Shown here: in pieces, positions 17,603-28,170 of the stretch
Position numbering within the stretch: position 1 is the first letter of the stretch
Layout of the letters: every line of letters starts with the position of its first letter
Assembly: GCA_026391455.1 (NCBI GenBank)
Contig: JAPLEH010000031.1
Location: 121,391 to 185,390, forward strand
DNA: 64,000 nt
Direction of reading: 5' to 3'
DNA from: Bacteroidota bacterium
Lineage (GTDB): Bacteria; Bacteroidota; Bacteroidia; Chitinophagales; Chitinophagaceae
Notes under the pieces: model-generated
Databases searched by the model: none
What the model saw: only the letters and a program-made list of their open reading frames with translations
Told to the model about the DNA's origin: nothing
Translations under genes and position numbers: made by a program

Positions 17603-19642
17603 TTATTTCTTCATTTCCTCCAGCTTACCCTGCATCGTAAACATTTCATCCCGTAAGCGCGCCGCTTCCATAAAATCCAGATCACGGGCTGCCTTCTCCA
17701 TATCTTTTTTGATACGGTTCAGTGCTTTTTCCATTTGAGGTATGGTCTTATATTCCGGCTGCTCTTCCGCCGCCAGTTGAATCATATCCTGCTCGGGTGC
17801 AATGGCATAAGGATTCTTTTCGTCATATCCCTTGATATCCAGTACGGAGGTTTGTGCAAATACATCTTTGGTGGATTTTCGGATAGTGGTCGGCGTTACA
17901 CCATGTGCAATATTCCAGGCGATCTGTTTTTCACGACGCCGGGTGGTTTCATCAATGGTCTTCTGCATACTATCCGTCATTTTATCCGCATAAAAGATCA
18001 CTAATCCATCCGCATTACGGGCTGCACGCCCCGCCGTTTGTGTCAGGCTTTTTTCATTGCGCAAAAAACCTTCTTTATCTGCATCCAATATGGCCACCAA
18101 TGATACCTCCGGAAGGTCCAACCCTTCCCGCAACAGGTTCACACCCACCAGTACATCAATCACACCCAGACGAAGCTCCCGGAGAATCTCCACCCGCTCG
18201 AGGGTATCCACCTCACTGTGTATGTATTTTGATTTAATATCAATTTTATGGAGGTATTTATCCATCTCCTCTGCCATCCGTTTGGTGAGGGTGGTCACCA
18301 GTACCCGGTCGCCTTTTTTTATCCGCTTATCTATTTCATCCAGCAAGTCATCGATCTGGTTCACCGAAGGCCGGATCTCAATAGGCGGATCGAGCAACCC
18401 CGTGGGGCGCACCACTTGCTCCACCACTATGCCATCACATTTTTCCAGTTCATAACTGTCAGGCGTAGCCGAAACAAATATGGTTTGACCGGTGAGCGAT
18501 TCAAACTCATGAAAATTCAGTGGCCGGTTATCCAATGCAGACGGCAGCCGGAACCCATAATCCACCAGTACCAGCTTGCGGCTGCGGTCACCCCCATACA
18601 TACCACTCACCTGTGGTATGGTTTGATGGCTTTCATCCACTACCGTTAGAAAATCCTTGGGAAAATAATCCAGCAGGCAAAAGGGTCGCGTACCGGGGCG
18701 ACGCCTGTCGAAGAAGCGGGAGTAGTTTTCAATTCCATTGCAATAACCAAGTTCACGTATCATTTCAATATCATAGTTTACCCGCTCGGTAAGTCGTTGC
18801 GCTTCGATATATTTCCCTTCCCGTTTGAAATAATCTGCCTGTGCATTCACTTCATCCTGTATCTCATATAATACCTGTTGTAAAATATCCTTAGGGGCCA
18901 CATACAGATTGGCCGGAAATACCGCTGCATTTTCCATTTTGGCGATCCGCTTGCCGGTCACCACATCAATACTCTCAATATCTTCTATCTCGTCGCCAAA
19001 AAAAGTAATACGATAACCATAATCCACATAGGGAAGATTGATATCCACGGTATCCCCCTTTACCCGGAATGAGCCCCGGTTGAAATCGATCGTGGTTCGG
19101 TTATACAATGAATTCACCAATGCATGCAGAAAAGCCTGCCGCGAAAGGGTTTGGCCTTTATTGATCCGGATGATGCCATTTTCATAATCGGTGGGATTAC
19201 CCATACCATAGATACAACTCACGGAAGCCACTACAATGATATCACGACGCCCGCTCAGGAGACTGGAGGTGGCCCGCAGTCTTAATTTATCCAGTTCGTC
19301 ATTGATGCTCAGATCCTTTTCGATATATACATCACTTACCGGCATATAGGCTTCCGGTTGGTAATAATCGTAGTAAGACACAAAGTATTCCACCGCATTT
19401 TCCGGAAAAAACTGGCGAAACTCTCCATACAATTGCGCCACCAGCGTTTTATTATGCGTAAGTACCAGCGTTGGGCGCTGTACCTGTTGAATCACGTTGG
19501 CGATGGTAAATGTTTTACCACTACCGGTTACCCCCAGCAGCGTTTGATAACGCTCGCCATCTTCTAACCCCTGAGTCAGTTGCAGAATAGCTTCCGGTTG
19601 GTCGCCCGCTGGCGCATAAGGTGTATGGAGTTTAAATGACAT
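17603..19642 (-). CDS. uvrB: Excinuclease ABC subunit B
   Basis: The 679-residue protein (ATG at 19642) is full length for UvrB. It has Walker A GVTGSGKTFTI, the beta-hairpin region YDYYQPEAYMP, helicase motifs such as VDESHQTIPQV and LREGLDLPEVSLVAILDAD, QTAGRAARN, and a C-terminal UVR domain (LNRIKKDMEKAARDLDFMEA). UvrB verifies DNA damage after loading by UvrA and recruits UvrC in nucleotide excision repair. No other uvr gene is nearby. The upstream region carries the divergent MG2 operon promoter. Confidence 0.98.
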   Translation of the reverse strand: MSFKLHTPYAPAGDQPEAILQLTQGLEDGERYQTLLGVTGSGKTFTIANVIQQVQRPTLVLTHNKTLVAQLYGEFRQFFPENAVEYFVSYYDYYQPEAYMPVSDVYIEKDLSINDELDKLRLRATSSLLSGRRDIIVVASVSCIYGMGNPTDYENGIIRINKGQTLSRQAFLHALVNSLYNRTTIDFNRGSFRVKGDTVDINLPYVDYGYRITFFGDEIEDIESIDVVTGKRIAKMENAAVFPANLYVAPKDILQQVLYEIQDEVNAQADYFKREGKYIEAQRLTERVNYDIEMIRELGYCNGIENYSRFFDRRRPGTRPFCLLDYFPKDFLTVVDESHQTIPQVSGMYGGDRSRKLVLVDYGFRLPSALDNRPLNFHEFESLTGQTIFVSATPDSYELEKCDGIVVEQVVRPTGLLDPPIEIRPSVNQIDDLLDEIDKRIKKGDRVLVTTLTKRMAEEMDKYLHKIDIKSKYIHSEVDTLERVEILRELRLGVIDVLVGVNLLREGLDLPEVSLVAILDADKEGFLRNEKSLTQTAGRAARNADGLVIFYADKMTDSMQKTIDETTRRREKQIAWNIAHGVTPTTIRKSTKDVFAQTSVLDIKGYDEKNPYAIAPEQDMIQLAAEEQPEYKTIPQMEKALNRIKKDMEKAARDLDFMEAARLRDEMFTMQGKLEEMKK

Positions 19643-19738
19643 ATAGATATGCAAGTTACAGATTGCCCGCTACAGATGAACCAAACCGGATGCGTAACGA
19701 TATTTCACATCCCGGATTTTACCGGCGATATCCGCATA

Positions 19739-19768
19739 TTGTTTTTACAGAAAAAAACCTTACTTTTA
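19739..19768 (+). promoter_or_regulatory. Promoter of the MG2-protein operon
   Basis: TTG (19739-19741), 19 bases, then TACTTTTA (19761-19768), one base from TAnnTTTG. It lies 50 bases before the ATG of the first MG2-like gene. Confidence 0.55.
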
Positions 19769-19818
19769 AAGAACTCGCAGGCTGTTAGATTTACCTATCA
19801 CTGAATAAATTTTCTTGT

Positions 19819-22365
19819 ATGAAGAAAATAGCCTGTTTGTTTTTGTTGGCAGTCTACCCTGCCGTTTTCCTTTGCGCACAAAAAATTGAAGCTGCGCTAA
19901 ACACACAATTGCTGCATTATACTGCCGAGAAAATATATATACAGTATGACAAAGATTATTATGCAGCCGGCGAAACAGCCTGGTTCAAAGCTTATTTGTA
20001 TATGAACGGGCAACCTTCGCAGATCAGCAATAATTTTTACCTGCAATTGTGTGATAATAAAGGGACCATACTGCTTTCACAAAAATACCCGGTAAAAGGG
20101 GCTTCCGTATCGGGGTATATTCCACTGCCGGATACATTGTCTGAAGGAACCTATTGGGTAAGGGCACTCACACCATACATGAGCAACAGTGATCCGGCAT
20201 TTCATTATTTTAAACCCTTATTCGTTTTTAATCGGGCCCGGCGAGAATCAGCCCCGGTTGTAAATGAACTATCATCACAGCTTTCCCTCCGTTTTTTTCC
20301 GGAAGGTGGCGCACTCACTGCCGATATACTCTCTGCAATAGCTTTTGCAGCAACGGATGGTACCGGTAAGCCGGCAGCTATTAGCGGTATCATAAAAACA
20401 GACGATACTGTTACCGTAACTACGATACAAACCACACATGAAGGGATTGGAAAATTTCAATTCAAGCCACGACCGGGTAAGATCTATACGGCTGTGGTAA
20501 CGCGAAACGGACTCACCTCCTACTTTCCCTTACCGGAAGCAGCTCCATCCGGCACAGGTCTGCGGGTGGAAAATGAAAAAGGGGGCAAAGCATTCACCAT
20601 CAGCCGGAGCAGGAAAGACAAAGAACGGTTTGCTAAAGTGCGTCTGGTTGCCCAAATGAATAACAGGATCGTTTATGACACAGAAATTGAATTCGACAAT
20701 TATTTCCAGGTAAAAGGTCATCTGCTGACCGACAGTATGCCTTCAGGTATCCTCCATTTTACGCTGTTCGATGAGAATAACCTACCCCTGGCAGAACGCT
20801 TGTCTTTTGTAAATAACGGGGAATATCTGTCAAAGGGACGTATAGAAATTATAAAAAACGGTACGGGCAAACGGGAAGAGAATATCCTGGAAATAAAATT
20901 TGATGATGCGATGCAACGAAGCCTCTCCGTATCTGTAACTGACCCTTCCGTAAGCAGCTTTACAGGTAAGGAAAATATGGTGTCATCGTTCTTACTTACG
21001 AGCGATCTCCGGGGTACTATTTATAATCCTTCCTGGTATTTTCAGGAGGGAAATGACTCTTTAGTAGTTACAGCACTCGACAACCTGATGCTTACGCACG
21101 GATGGAGCCGGTTTAGCTGGAAAAAAATACTGGCGGGTGAGTTTCCTGAAAGAAAAATACAGGACCCTTACCTGATCGAAATTCCGGGTATCGTGAAAGA
21201 CAGCAAAACAAAAGAGCCGCAAAAGGGAGGACGTATCAGCTTTTTTGTAGAGTCGGAGGATTCTGCTACTCAGCATTTTGATATACCGGTAGACAACAAT
21301 GGCCGGTTTACTGTTGATTCTCTGCTGATCAGGGGGAAATCAAAAGTGTTTTTCGGATATACCAATCAACAAGGTGCCGAAAAGAACGCCGACCTTTCAT
21401 TGTTTACGCATCCCACCGACAGTACCATTGCAACCCTGACGATCAATAAAGAAGCTGCGGCCGAACAAACAAATTTGTATGCGGGCCTTTACAACGATCC
21501 GGCCATTGCCATTCGGGTACCGGAGAAAAAATCAAAACTGGAAGAAACCAAAGATCTGGATCCTGTAATTGTAAAAGCCAAAGAATATAAACGGCCGATC
21601 GATGAGGTGAATGCTAAATATACAAGCGGGGTATTCACATCCATGGGTCGTTCAAATTTCGACTTCATCAATCAACCGGAAAATAACCGGTCACTAAGCG
21701 TATACGATTTTGCACGCCGTTCGATCAGGCAGATCACGGAACAGGGCGGTGAGTTTGTAAATCAACGGAATTTCGATCTGTTCGACAGCCCCAATGCTGC
21801 ACAACAAATTCAGTTGGATAAAAACAAGGATACAACCCGTTTAGCCAATGCCGGCAATCCGAATGGAGATGATGATTTCTTTAAACCGGAATACACAAAA
21901 GGGAAACACTTTGTAGTGGGAATTTACCTCAACGAGTCCCCGGCCTTTATAGGTATTCTTAAAACAATCCGTATGGACGAGGTGGCCCTGATAAAATTTT
22001 ATGAACCCGGGTTTATCGGTTCAGGTGCAACCGAGTCGCCGGGTGGTGTGCTTTCTGTGTATACCCGAAAATATGAGGCGCCAAAAGGTGAAGTACTGGA
22101 AAAGCTGGATAATACCAGTTATAACGGCTATGCGCTGGTAAAAGAATTTTACAGCCCCGATTATGCCACAGCAGCAACAACGGGTACTCCTGCCGATACC
22201 CGCACTACGCTGTATTGGAATCCCGAACTGTATACCGGAAGCGATACGAATACGGTGCAACTAAAATTCTATAATAATGATATAAGTAAACGGTTTAAGG
22301 TCATTATTGAAGGATTTGATAATAAAGGACACCTGGTACACATCGAAAGAATACAGGGAGACTAA
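19819..22365 (+). CDS. MG2/plug-like surface protein, copy 1
   Basis: This 848-residue protein has a signal peptide (MKKIACLFLLAVYPAVFLCAQ). Residues about 40-130 form an MG2 (macroglobulin-like) domain with the typical EKIYIQYDKDYYAAGETAWF and WVRALTPYM elements. Further beta domains follow, a conserved LTHGWSRFSWKKIL, and near residues 580-750 a segment resembling a TonB-receptor plug (PVIVKAKEY, KFYEPGFIGSG, GGVLSVYTRK). A last beta unit reads TTLYWNPELYTG. Related Bacteroidota proteins are thought to be envelope-associated, possibly with TonB-type transport, but the function is unknown. Two paralogues follow in tandem. Confidence 0.8.
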   Translation: MKKIACLFLLAVYPAVFLCAQKIEAALNTQLLHYTAEKIYIQYDKDYYAAGETAWFKAYLYMNGQPSQISNNFYLQLCDNKGTILLSQKYPVKGASVSGYIPLPDTLSEGTYWVRALTPYMSNSDPAFHYFKPLFVFNRARRESAPVVNELSSQLSLRFFPEGGALTADILSAIAFAATDGTGKPAAISGIIKTDDTVTVTTIQTTHEGIGKFQFKPRPGKIYTAVVTRNGLTSYFPLPEAAPSGTGLRVENEKGGKAFTISRSRKDKERFAKVRLVAQMNNRIVYDTEIEFDNYFQVKGHLLTDSMPSGILHFTLFDENNLPLAERLSFVNNGEYLSKGRIEIIKNGTGKREENILEIKFDDAMQRSLSVSVTDPSVSSFTGKENMVSSFLLTSDLRGTIYNPSWYFQEGNDSLVVTALDNLMLTHGWSRFSWKKILAGEFPERKIQDPYLIEIPGIVKDSKTKEPQKGGRISFFVESEDSATQHFDIPVDNNGRFTVDSLLIRGKSKVFFGYTNQQGAEKNADLSLFTHPTDSTIATLTINKEAAAEQTNLYAGLYNDPAIAIRVPEKKSKLEETKDLDPVIVKAKEYKRPIDEVNAKYTSGVFTSMGRSNFDFINQPENNRSLSVYDFARRSIRQITEQGGEFVNQRNFDLFDSPNAAQQIQLDKNKDTTRLANAGNPNGDDDFFKPEYTKGKHFVVGIYLNESPAFIGILKTIRMDEVALIKFYEPGFIGSGATESPGGVLSVYTRKYEAPKGEVLEKLDNTSYNGYALVKEFYSPDYATAATTGTPADTRTTLYWNPELYTGSDTNTVQLKFYNNDISKRFKVIIEGFDNKGHLVHIERIQGD

Positions 22366-22461
22366 CCGGTGCTATGTTATGCTGATTTACATTTAATATC
22401 AACACACAATTAAATTAATAATAACTCCGCTCGTTAAAGTGTGCCGGAAATGTTTACCAAA

Positions 22462-24927
22462 ATGAAATTGTTAACGCCACGGATAGTTGCCTGTATCGCC
22501 TTCCTGCTCTTTATTGCAGATGTATATGCCCAGCAGGCAGAAAAGGCACTGGATGTTTTTATAAAGGAACATCCCCAGGAGAAACTTTACATCCATTACG
22601 ACCGGGAATACTATAGAGCGGGAGAAACCATCTGGTTTAAAGCCTATTTATACCACAATGGGAAACCTTCGGATCTGAGTCATCATTTGTACCTGCAATT
22701 GTCAGACCCAAAAGGCATAACCATTACCAATCAGCGATACCCGGTAAAAGGAGCGACCGTATCCGGTACTATAAATATTCCTGATTCATTGGCTGAGGGC
22801 GTTTATTATCTCCGCGCCACCACGCCTGCGATGCTGAACAACGACCCTGCATTTCTATACAAACAACCATTGCTGGTGGTGAACCCTTCAGCAAGAAAAT
22901 CGTTGCCTCCTGCGAAGACCCCTGACGATATCACGCTTCGTTTTTTTCCTGAGAGCGGTAACCTCATAGAAGGCATTCAGTCTGTTGTCGCATTCCGGGC
23001 TGCAGATGCATCAGGCAGGCCGCTTGAAATATACGGGTCAATAAAAACCAATGATACACTGGTCGTAACACCCTTTCACACATTTCACGAGGGTATTGGC
23101 AGTTTTCAAATGCGACCGTTGGCTGGAAAAAAGTATGTAGCAGAAATCCTTTACAAAGGAAAAAAAATAATTTTTCCACTCCCGGAAGTAATGAGCTCTG
23201 GAATAAATATCCGGGTGGAAGATGAAAATGGAGGCAAAGCGTTTACACTAACCAGAAGCAAAAAAGACAAAGATCAGTTTGCCGCAGTACGCCTTCTGGT
23301 ACAATCCAATAACAGAATCGTATATGATGAAGACATATCGTTTGATAAATTTTACCTTGTAAAAGGGCACCTGCTTACCGACAGCATTCAGTCTGGTATC
23401 CTGCATTTCACTGTTTTTAATGATAAAGGGTTGCCATTGGCTGAACGGCTCTCCTTTGTGGATAATCAGGAGTATGAAGCAGGAGGGAAAATCGATATAA
23501 TAAAATATGACACCGGCCGCCGGGCGGAAAACGATTTTGCCATTTCTTTTCCAGATGATATACAGCGAAGCCTTTCCGTATCTGTTGCCAGTATCGGGTA
23601 TGCCAATTTCAGCAACAGGAATGATATTGCCTCTGCCTTTCTGCTTACAGGCGATCTGCGGGGTGAAATCGATAATCCTTCCTGGTATTTTCATAAGGGA
23701 AAAGATACCGCTGTGCAAAAGGCATTGGACAATCTGATGATCACACACGGATGGAGCCGGTTTCAATGGAAAAAATTACTCACCGAAGGAATGCCTCCCC
23801 CAACGTATCAAGACGAATGCCTTTTTAAAATAACAGGCACGGTCTATGATGAAAGCGGTTCTGTTTTAATGAATAACGGGACACTGGATGCAGTGTTTTT
23901 ATTGGAAGACTCCTCTATGCTATCATATACTGTACCGGTAAACCAATCCGGTACGTTCATACTGGATTCGCTGCTTTTTCAGGGTACCGCCCGGGTGTAT
24001 TATACCTATAAAGATGTAAAGGCAAAAGAGAAAAAAGTAAAAATTGCCGCCCGGCAGGTCTTCCCTGCATTAAATAACGAAATTTTCCCTGTTACAGATC
24101 CGAAACAGGATTCCCTATCAGCCGGTACAGCATGGAGAGCATTTGCAGCAACAGACGAAATGCCAGTGATTCAAATAAATACCCCGGCACCCATCACACT
24201 CGAAAATGTGAAACTGGCCAGTAAGGCCAAAAGACCATCGGATGTAGTAAATGCCAAATATGCAAGCGCTATTTTCCGCAGCGAAGGAAGAATTATAGCT
24301 GATAATATTACGTATCCGCCCAACGACAGGGCAATGAATGCACTTGATTTTGTTATCAACAGAGTCACAACGGTATCGATTCAGCAAGGTACGTTTGTAA
24401 ATAAGAAAAACTTTTCCCTCGAAAATCACAAAGACAAAGCAAATAGTAAAGATGGGGAAATGCGGTACTGGGAGGTGGCGCTCTTTTTAGATGAAATGCC
24501 GACCACGCTGGTACATTTAAAATCGTTGCGGGCAGACCAGGTGGCACTGGTCAAATTCTATGAAGCAGGATTTATGGGGGCAGGAGGTGCATATCCGGGC
24601 GGGGCCATCGCCGTTTATCTGAATGAAAAGCCGGAACTAAAGATACCCGATAAAAAGACGTCTACCTATACGGAGGCGGCTTATTCAGGCTATACACTGG
24701 TAAAAGAGTTTTACAGCCCCGATTATGCCACCGCTGTTAACACCACGCCTTTTACGGATATTCGTACCACACTTTATTGGAACCCGGAGCTGTATACCGG
24801 CAGCGGAACAGCTATTGTGCAACTAAAATTTTATAATAATGATCTTAATAAGCGGTTTAAAATAATAGTGGAAGGTTTTGATTCAAACGGACGGCTGGTC
24901 CATTTGGAGAAAATACCCGGCGAGTAA
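22462..24927 (+). CDS. MG2/plug-like surface protein, copy 2
   Basis: The ATG at 22462 gives about 821 residues with a good signal peptide (MKLLTPRIVACIAFLL, cleavage after VYA); an ATG at 22450 and a GTG at 22441 are also in frame. The domain order is the same as in copy 1: MG2 domain (EKLYIHYDREYYRAGETIWF), the GGKAFTLTRSKKDKDQF block, THGWSRFQWKKLL, a plug-like part (KFYEAGFMGAGG, GGAIAVYLNEKP) and a final TTLYWNPELYTG strand. The last 250 bases are very close in DNA sequence to copy 1, suggesting recent duplication or gene conversion. Confidence 0.8.
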   Translation: MKLLTPRIVACIAFLLFIADVYAQQAEKALDVFIKEHPQEKLYIHYDREYYRAGETIWFKAYLYHNGKPSDLSHHLYLQLSDPKGITITNQRYPVKGATVSGTINIPDSLAEGVYYLRATTPAMLNNDPAFLYKQPLLVVNPSARKSLPPAKTPDDITLRFFPESGNLIEGIQSVVAFRAADASGRPLEIYGSIKTNDTLVVTPFHTFHEGIGSFQMRPLAGKKYVAEILYKGKKIIFPLPEVMSSGINIRVEDENGGKAFTLTRSKKDKDQFAAVRLLVQSNNRIVYDEDISFDKFYLVKGHLLTDSIQSGILHFTVFNDKGLPLAERLSFVDNQEYEAGGKIDIIKYDTGRRAENDFAISFPDDIQRSLSVSVASIGYANFSNRNDIASAFLLTGDLRGEIDNPSWYFHKGKDTAVQKALDNLMITHGWSRFQWKKLLTEGMPPPTYQDECLFKITGTVYDESGSVLMNNGTLDAVFLLEDSSMLSYTVPVNQSGTFILDSLLFQGTARVYYTYKDVKAKEKKVKIAARQVFPALNNEIFPVTDPKQDSLSAGTAWRAFAATDEMPVIQINTPAPITLENVKLASKAKRPSDVVNAKYASAIFRSEGRIIADNITYPPNDRAMNALDFVINRVTTVSIQQGTFVNKKNFSLENHKDKANSKDGEMRYWEVALFLDEMPTTLVHLKSLRADQVALVKFYEAGFMGAGGAYPGGAIAVYLNEKPELKIPDKKTSTYTEAAYSGYTLVKEFYSPDYATAVNTTPFTDIRTTLYWNPELYTGSGTAIVQLKFYNNDLNKRFKIIVEGFDSNGRLVHLEKIPGE

Positions 24928-25020
24928 AAAGGAGAAGGGCTTTCGGCTATTACCGTTTATCCAATCGTTGATCATTCTTAACCAGCCGGGCAATAACTTG
25001 TACCGGTTAATCAGGAGCAA

Positions 25021-27447
25021 ATGAAACCCCATATCGCAAAAATTATTTGGTGTACAACAGTGCTGCTGCCATTTGTATTGGCCGCACAAAAAGCAGAAAA
25101 ACAACTGGAATCTTTCTTAAAAGAACACCCTTCGGAAAAACTCTATATCCATTATGACAGGGCGTATTATATCGCCGGAGAAACGATTTGGTTTAAAGCC
25201 TACCTGTATAACGACAGGAAACCGTCTTCGATTAGCGAAAACCTCTTCCTTCAATTCTGTGATGGCAAAGGGAATGTAATAATCAGCGAACGCTATCCGG
25301 TGATGGGGGCCGTAGCAAAAGGCAATTTACATATACCCGACACATTACCACAGGGTAATTATTATATCCGGGCGCTCACACCGCAAATGCTCAATGAAAG
25401 CGAAGATTTTATTTACACTAAAAAGCTTTCTGTATACCGGTCAACGGCACCGGTTGCTGCAACCACGCCACCTACTCCGGCGCTGTCGTTGCAGTTTTTC
25501 CCCGAGGGTGGCCAATTATTGCAAGATCAGCTTTGTGTAATCGCGTTCAAAGCAACGGATCAATACGGAATACCTGCAGAGGTGGATGGTTTGATCAGGT
25601 CGGATGATGGCGTGGTGATCGCCGGGTTTCATAGTTATCATGATGGTATTGGCAGACTTCAATATAAACCCAAAGCAGGAAAAAAATATACCGCAGAAGT
25701 GGAAACGGCTGCTGGAAAAAGAACCTATCCTTTACCGGAAGCACAAACTGCAGGAGTGCAGATTAAAATACAGGATGAAAAGGAAGGAAAGAAATTTCTC
25801 ATCGCACGATCCGAAAAGGACAAAGCCAATTTTCAAAACCTGTACCTGGTTGTACAGCAAAATGAACAGGTAGTTTACGAAACCGATATCGATTTTGAAA
25901 CCTATTTGTCAATAGAGGGGCATTTGCAGACCGACAGCCTGCCATCAGGAATACTCCATTTTACGCTCTTCAATAAAGATAATATACCACTTGCAGAGCG
26001 TTTGTGCTTTATCGATAACGGGGAATACCGGAGCAAGGCCGCTGTAAACACCATTACGATCAACACACAGAGAAGAGCGGCCAACGAACTGGAATTACAA
26101 TTTGCAGATATGATTCAGCGGAGCTGTTCTGTATCAATTATAGATCTGCAGGCAACGACAGAAGCAGACAGAGACGATATCATTTCCCGGTTTTTACTTA
26201 CCAGCGATCTTAAAGGATATATTTATAACCCGGCCTGGTATTTTGAAAATCAAAATGACAGTACCCGGCTGGCACTCGACAACTTGCTGCTCACACACGG
26301 GTGGACACGGTTTAACTGGACAAAGATCCTCAGCGGTAATTTCGAGGCTGCAAAATATATGGACAAAGCACTGATCAATATCAAAGGTTTGGTGGTTGAC
26401 CCCCAGTCAAAGCAACACCTCGCATATGGAAAGCTTGGTTTCTTAGTAGAAGCGGAAGATTCCACTTCGCAAACCATCGAAGCAATAGTGGATGCTACCG
26501 GTCATTTCCATATTGACTCAGCTGCATTTTTCGGAAAAACTAAATTGTTTTATGGTTATACAGATAAGAATGAAAAACAAAAACCGGCTTTGGTCATTCC
26601 GGAAGCAGACCTAACGGAAAAAGCAGTACAGTTGGTGTCCGCTTCAATAGCCAGCAAAACATTGCCTCCCGGGGTAACACTTCCATTGAATAAAGAAGAA
26701 CTGATCCGCAGGCAACAACAAATACAGATCGGGCTGGACCAGATAAAGGAATTGGAAAATGTAAATGTGCGTTCAGTCAGCAATAATAAAAAGCCGGAGG
26801 ATATAGTAAATGATAAATATACTACAGGGGCTTTCAGGGGTGCTGCCAAAGAAACCCTGGATAACACGACCAACCCGACAAAGGACAAATCACTCGGCGC
26901 CATTGATTTTATTAAGAACAGGATACAACAGGTGGAGTATGCCGGTAACCGCTTTGTAAGCCGGAAGAATTTCAGTCTGAGTACCGGTCAAAAATGGCTG
27001 GTGGCCCTTTATATCAATGAGCAATTGGCAGATGCCGTACAGCTCGCTACCCTTCGGGCGGAGGATATTGCGTTGGTGAAATTTTTTGATGCGGGTTTTG
27101 TTGGAGTAGGAAGCACATTTCCCGGTGGTGCGATTTCTGTGTACACAAAAGAAAAATTGCCGGAAGAGCGCAGGCCGGATAAACTGGAATATATTGAGTA
27201 CAAAGGTTATGCGATTACCAAAGAATTCTATAGCCCCGATTACAGCATTAACACCATCCGGCATCCGGCCTCCGACAAGCGCACGACACTTTACTGGAGC
27301 CCTGATATTTTCACCGATATTCAAACTCCAAAAGTGAAGATCAGGTTTTACAACAATGACTTCAGTACTGGCTTCCGCGTAATAGTGGAAGGGTTTGATT
27401 CAAATGGTAAATTGGTGCATGCAGAAAAAATAGTAAAAAGCGATTAA
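25021..27447 (+). CDS. MG2/plug-like surface protein, copy 3
   Basis: This 808-residue paralogue has a signal peptide (MKPHIAKIIWCTTVLLPFVL, then AAQ). It keeps the MG2 element EKLYIHYDRAYYIAGETIWF, the THGWTRFNWTKIL block, and a plug-like region (VNVRSVSNNKKPEDI, KFFDAGFVGVGS, GGAISVYTKEK), and ends TTLYWSPDIFTDIQT. It is more diverged from copies 1 and 2 than they are from each other. The Asp/Asn-hydroxylase-like gene begins 9 bases after its stop, so the three copies and the next two genes may form one operon. Confidence 0.8.
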   Translation: MKPHIAKIIWCTTVLLPFVLAAQKAEKQLESFLKEHPSEKLYIHYDRAYYIAGETIWFKAYLYNDRKPSSISENLFLQFCDGKGNVIISERYPVMGAVAKGNLHIPDTLPQGNYYIRALTPQMLNESEDFIYTKKLSVYRSTAPVAATTPPTPALSLQFFPEGGQLLQDQLCVIAFKATDQYGIPAEVDGLIRSDDGVVIAGFHSYHDGIGRLQYKPKAGKKYTAEVETAAGKRTYPLPEAQTAGVQIKIQDEKEGKKFLIARSEKDKANFQNLYLVVQQNEQVVYETDIDFETYLSIEGHLQTDSLPSGILHFTLFNKDNIPLAERLCFIDNGEYRSKAAVNTITINTQRRAANELELQFADMIQRSCSVSIIDLQATTEADRDDIISRFLLTSDLKGYIYNPAWYFENQNDSTRLALDNLLLTHGWTRFNWTKILSGNFEAAKYMDKALINIKGLVVDPQSKQHLAYGKLGFLVEAEDSTSQTIEAIVDATGHFHIDSAAFFGKTKLFYGYTDKNEKQKPALVIPEADLTEKAVQLVSASIASKTLPPGVTLPLNKEELIRRQQQIQIGLDQIKELENVNVRSVSNNKKPEDIVNDKYTTGAFRGAAKETLDNTTNPTKDKSLGAIDFIKNRIQQVEYAGNRFVSRKNFSLSTGQKWLVALYINEQLADAVQLATLRAEDIALVKFFDAGFVGVGSTFPGGAISVYTKEKLPEERRPDKLEYIEYKGYAITKEFYSPDYSINTIRHPASDKRTTLYWSPDIFTDIQTPKVKIRFYNNDFSTGFRVIVEGFDSNGKLVHAEKIVKSD

Positions 27448-27456
27448 ATTGCAGGA

Positions 27457-28170
27457 ATGATACAATACCTGCAGTTGAAAAAACAGTTTGATTCGGTGGC
27501 TATGCAGGAAGAAGTGAGCAGGCTGGCCGCAAACTGGTGGAAAGAACACTATAACAAGGCACATTACCAGGGATCATGGAGTGTGATTCCCCTTCGCGCT
27601 GCAGGCGGGGACCCTGGCAATATTTATTCCATTCATATATCAGCCAATCAAACACTCCGTTACGAAGATACTCCCTTGCTGAAAGATTGTCCCATCATAC
27701 AGTCTGCACTGGATTTTTTTGAATGCGAAAAAACATCCGTGCGCTTAATGAAACTCAATGCCGGTGCGGTCATAAAGGAACATACCGATCAGGATATGCA
27801 CTTTGAAGAAGGCGAAGCGCGTTTTCATATTCCTGTTATTACCAATGATCTGGTTGATTTTTTTATTGAGGAGGAAAAGATCCCCATGAAAGAAGGGGAG
27901 TGCTGGTACCTTAATCTTTCGATGCGACACCGGGTTACCAACAGCGGTGCGACCGACCGTATACACCTCGTGATCGACTGTATAGTGAATGACTGGATAA
28001 AGCATCTTTTTGAAACAGCAACTGCCCTGCGAAAAGATACAGACAGGGACAGAATCGAAGGAAGGCAGATGTCATTGGATGAAAAGAAAAAGATGATCGT
28101 ACAATTGCGCGAATTAAACACGCCGGTTGCCAACGAACTGGCAGATAAAATGGAAGCTGAGAATATATGA
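27457..28170 (+). CDS. Aspartyl/asparaginyl beta-hydroxylase domain protein
   Basis: The 237-residue protein has the double-stranded beta-helix of the Asp/Asn hydroxylase family, Fe(II)/2-oxoglutarate-dependent oxygenases. Visible are KEHTDQDMHF (first metal His and acidic residue), the strand GECWYLNLSMRHRVTNSG (second metal His) and TDRIHLVIDC (2-oxoglutarate-binding Arg). It is cytosolic. It starts 9 bases after the third MG2-like gene and its stop overlaps the next ATG (ATGA). The likely chemistry is hydroxylation of a protein or peptide side chain; the target is unknown. Confidence 0.85.
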   Translation: MIQYLQLKKQFDSVAMQEEVSRLAANWWKEHYNKAHYQGSWSVIPLRAAGGDPGNIYSIHISANQTLRYEDTPLLKDCPIIQSALDFFECEKTSVRLMKLNAGAVIKEHTDQDMHFEEGEARFHIPVITNDLVDFFIEEEKIPMKEGECWYLNLSMRHRVTNSGATDRIHLVIDCIVNDWIKHLFETATALRKDTDRDRIEGRQMSLDEKKKMIVQLRELNTPVANELADKMEAENI

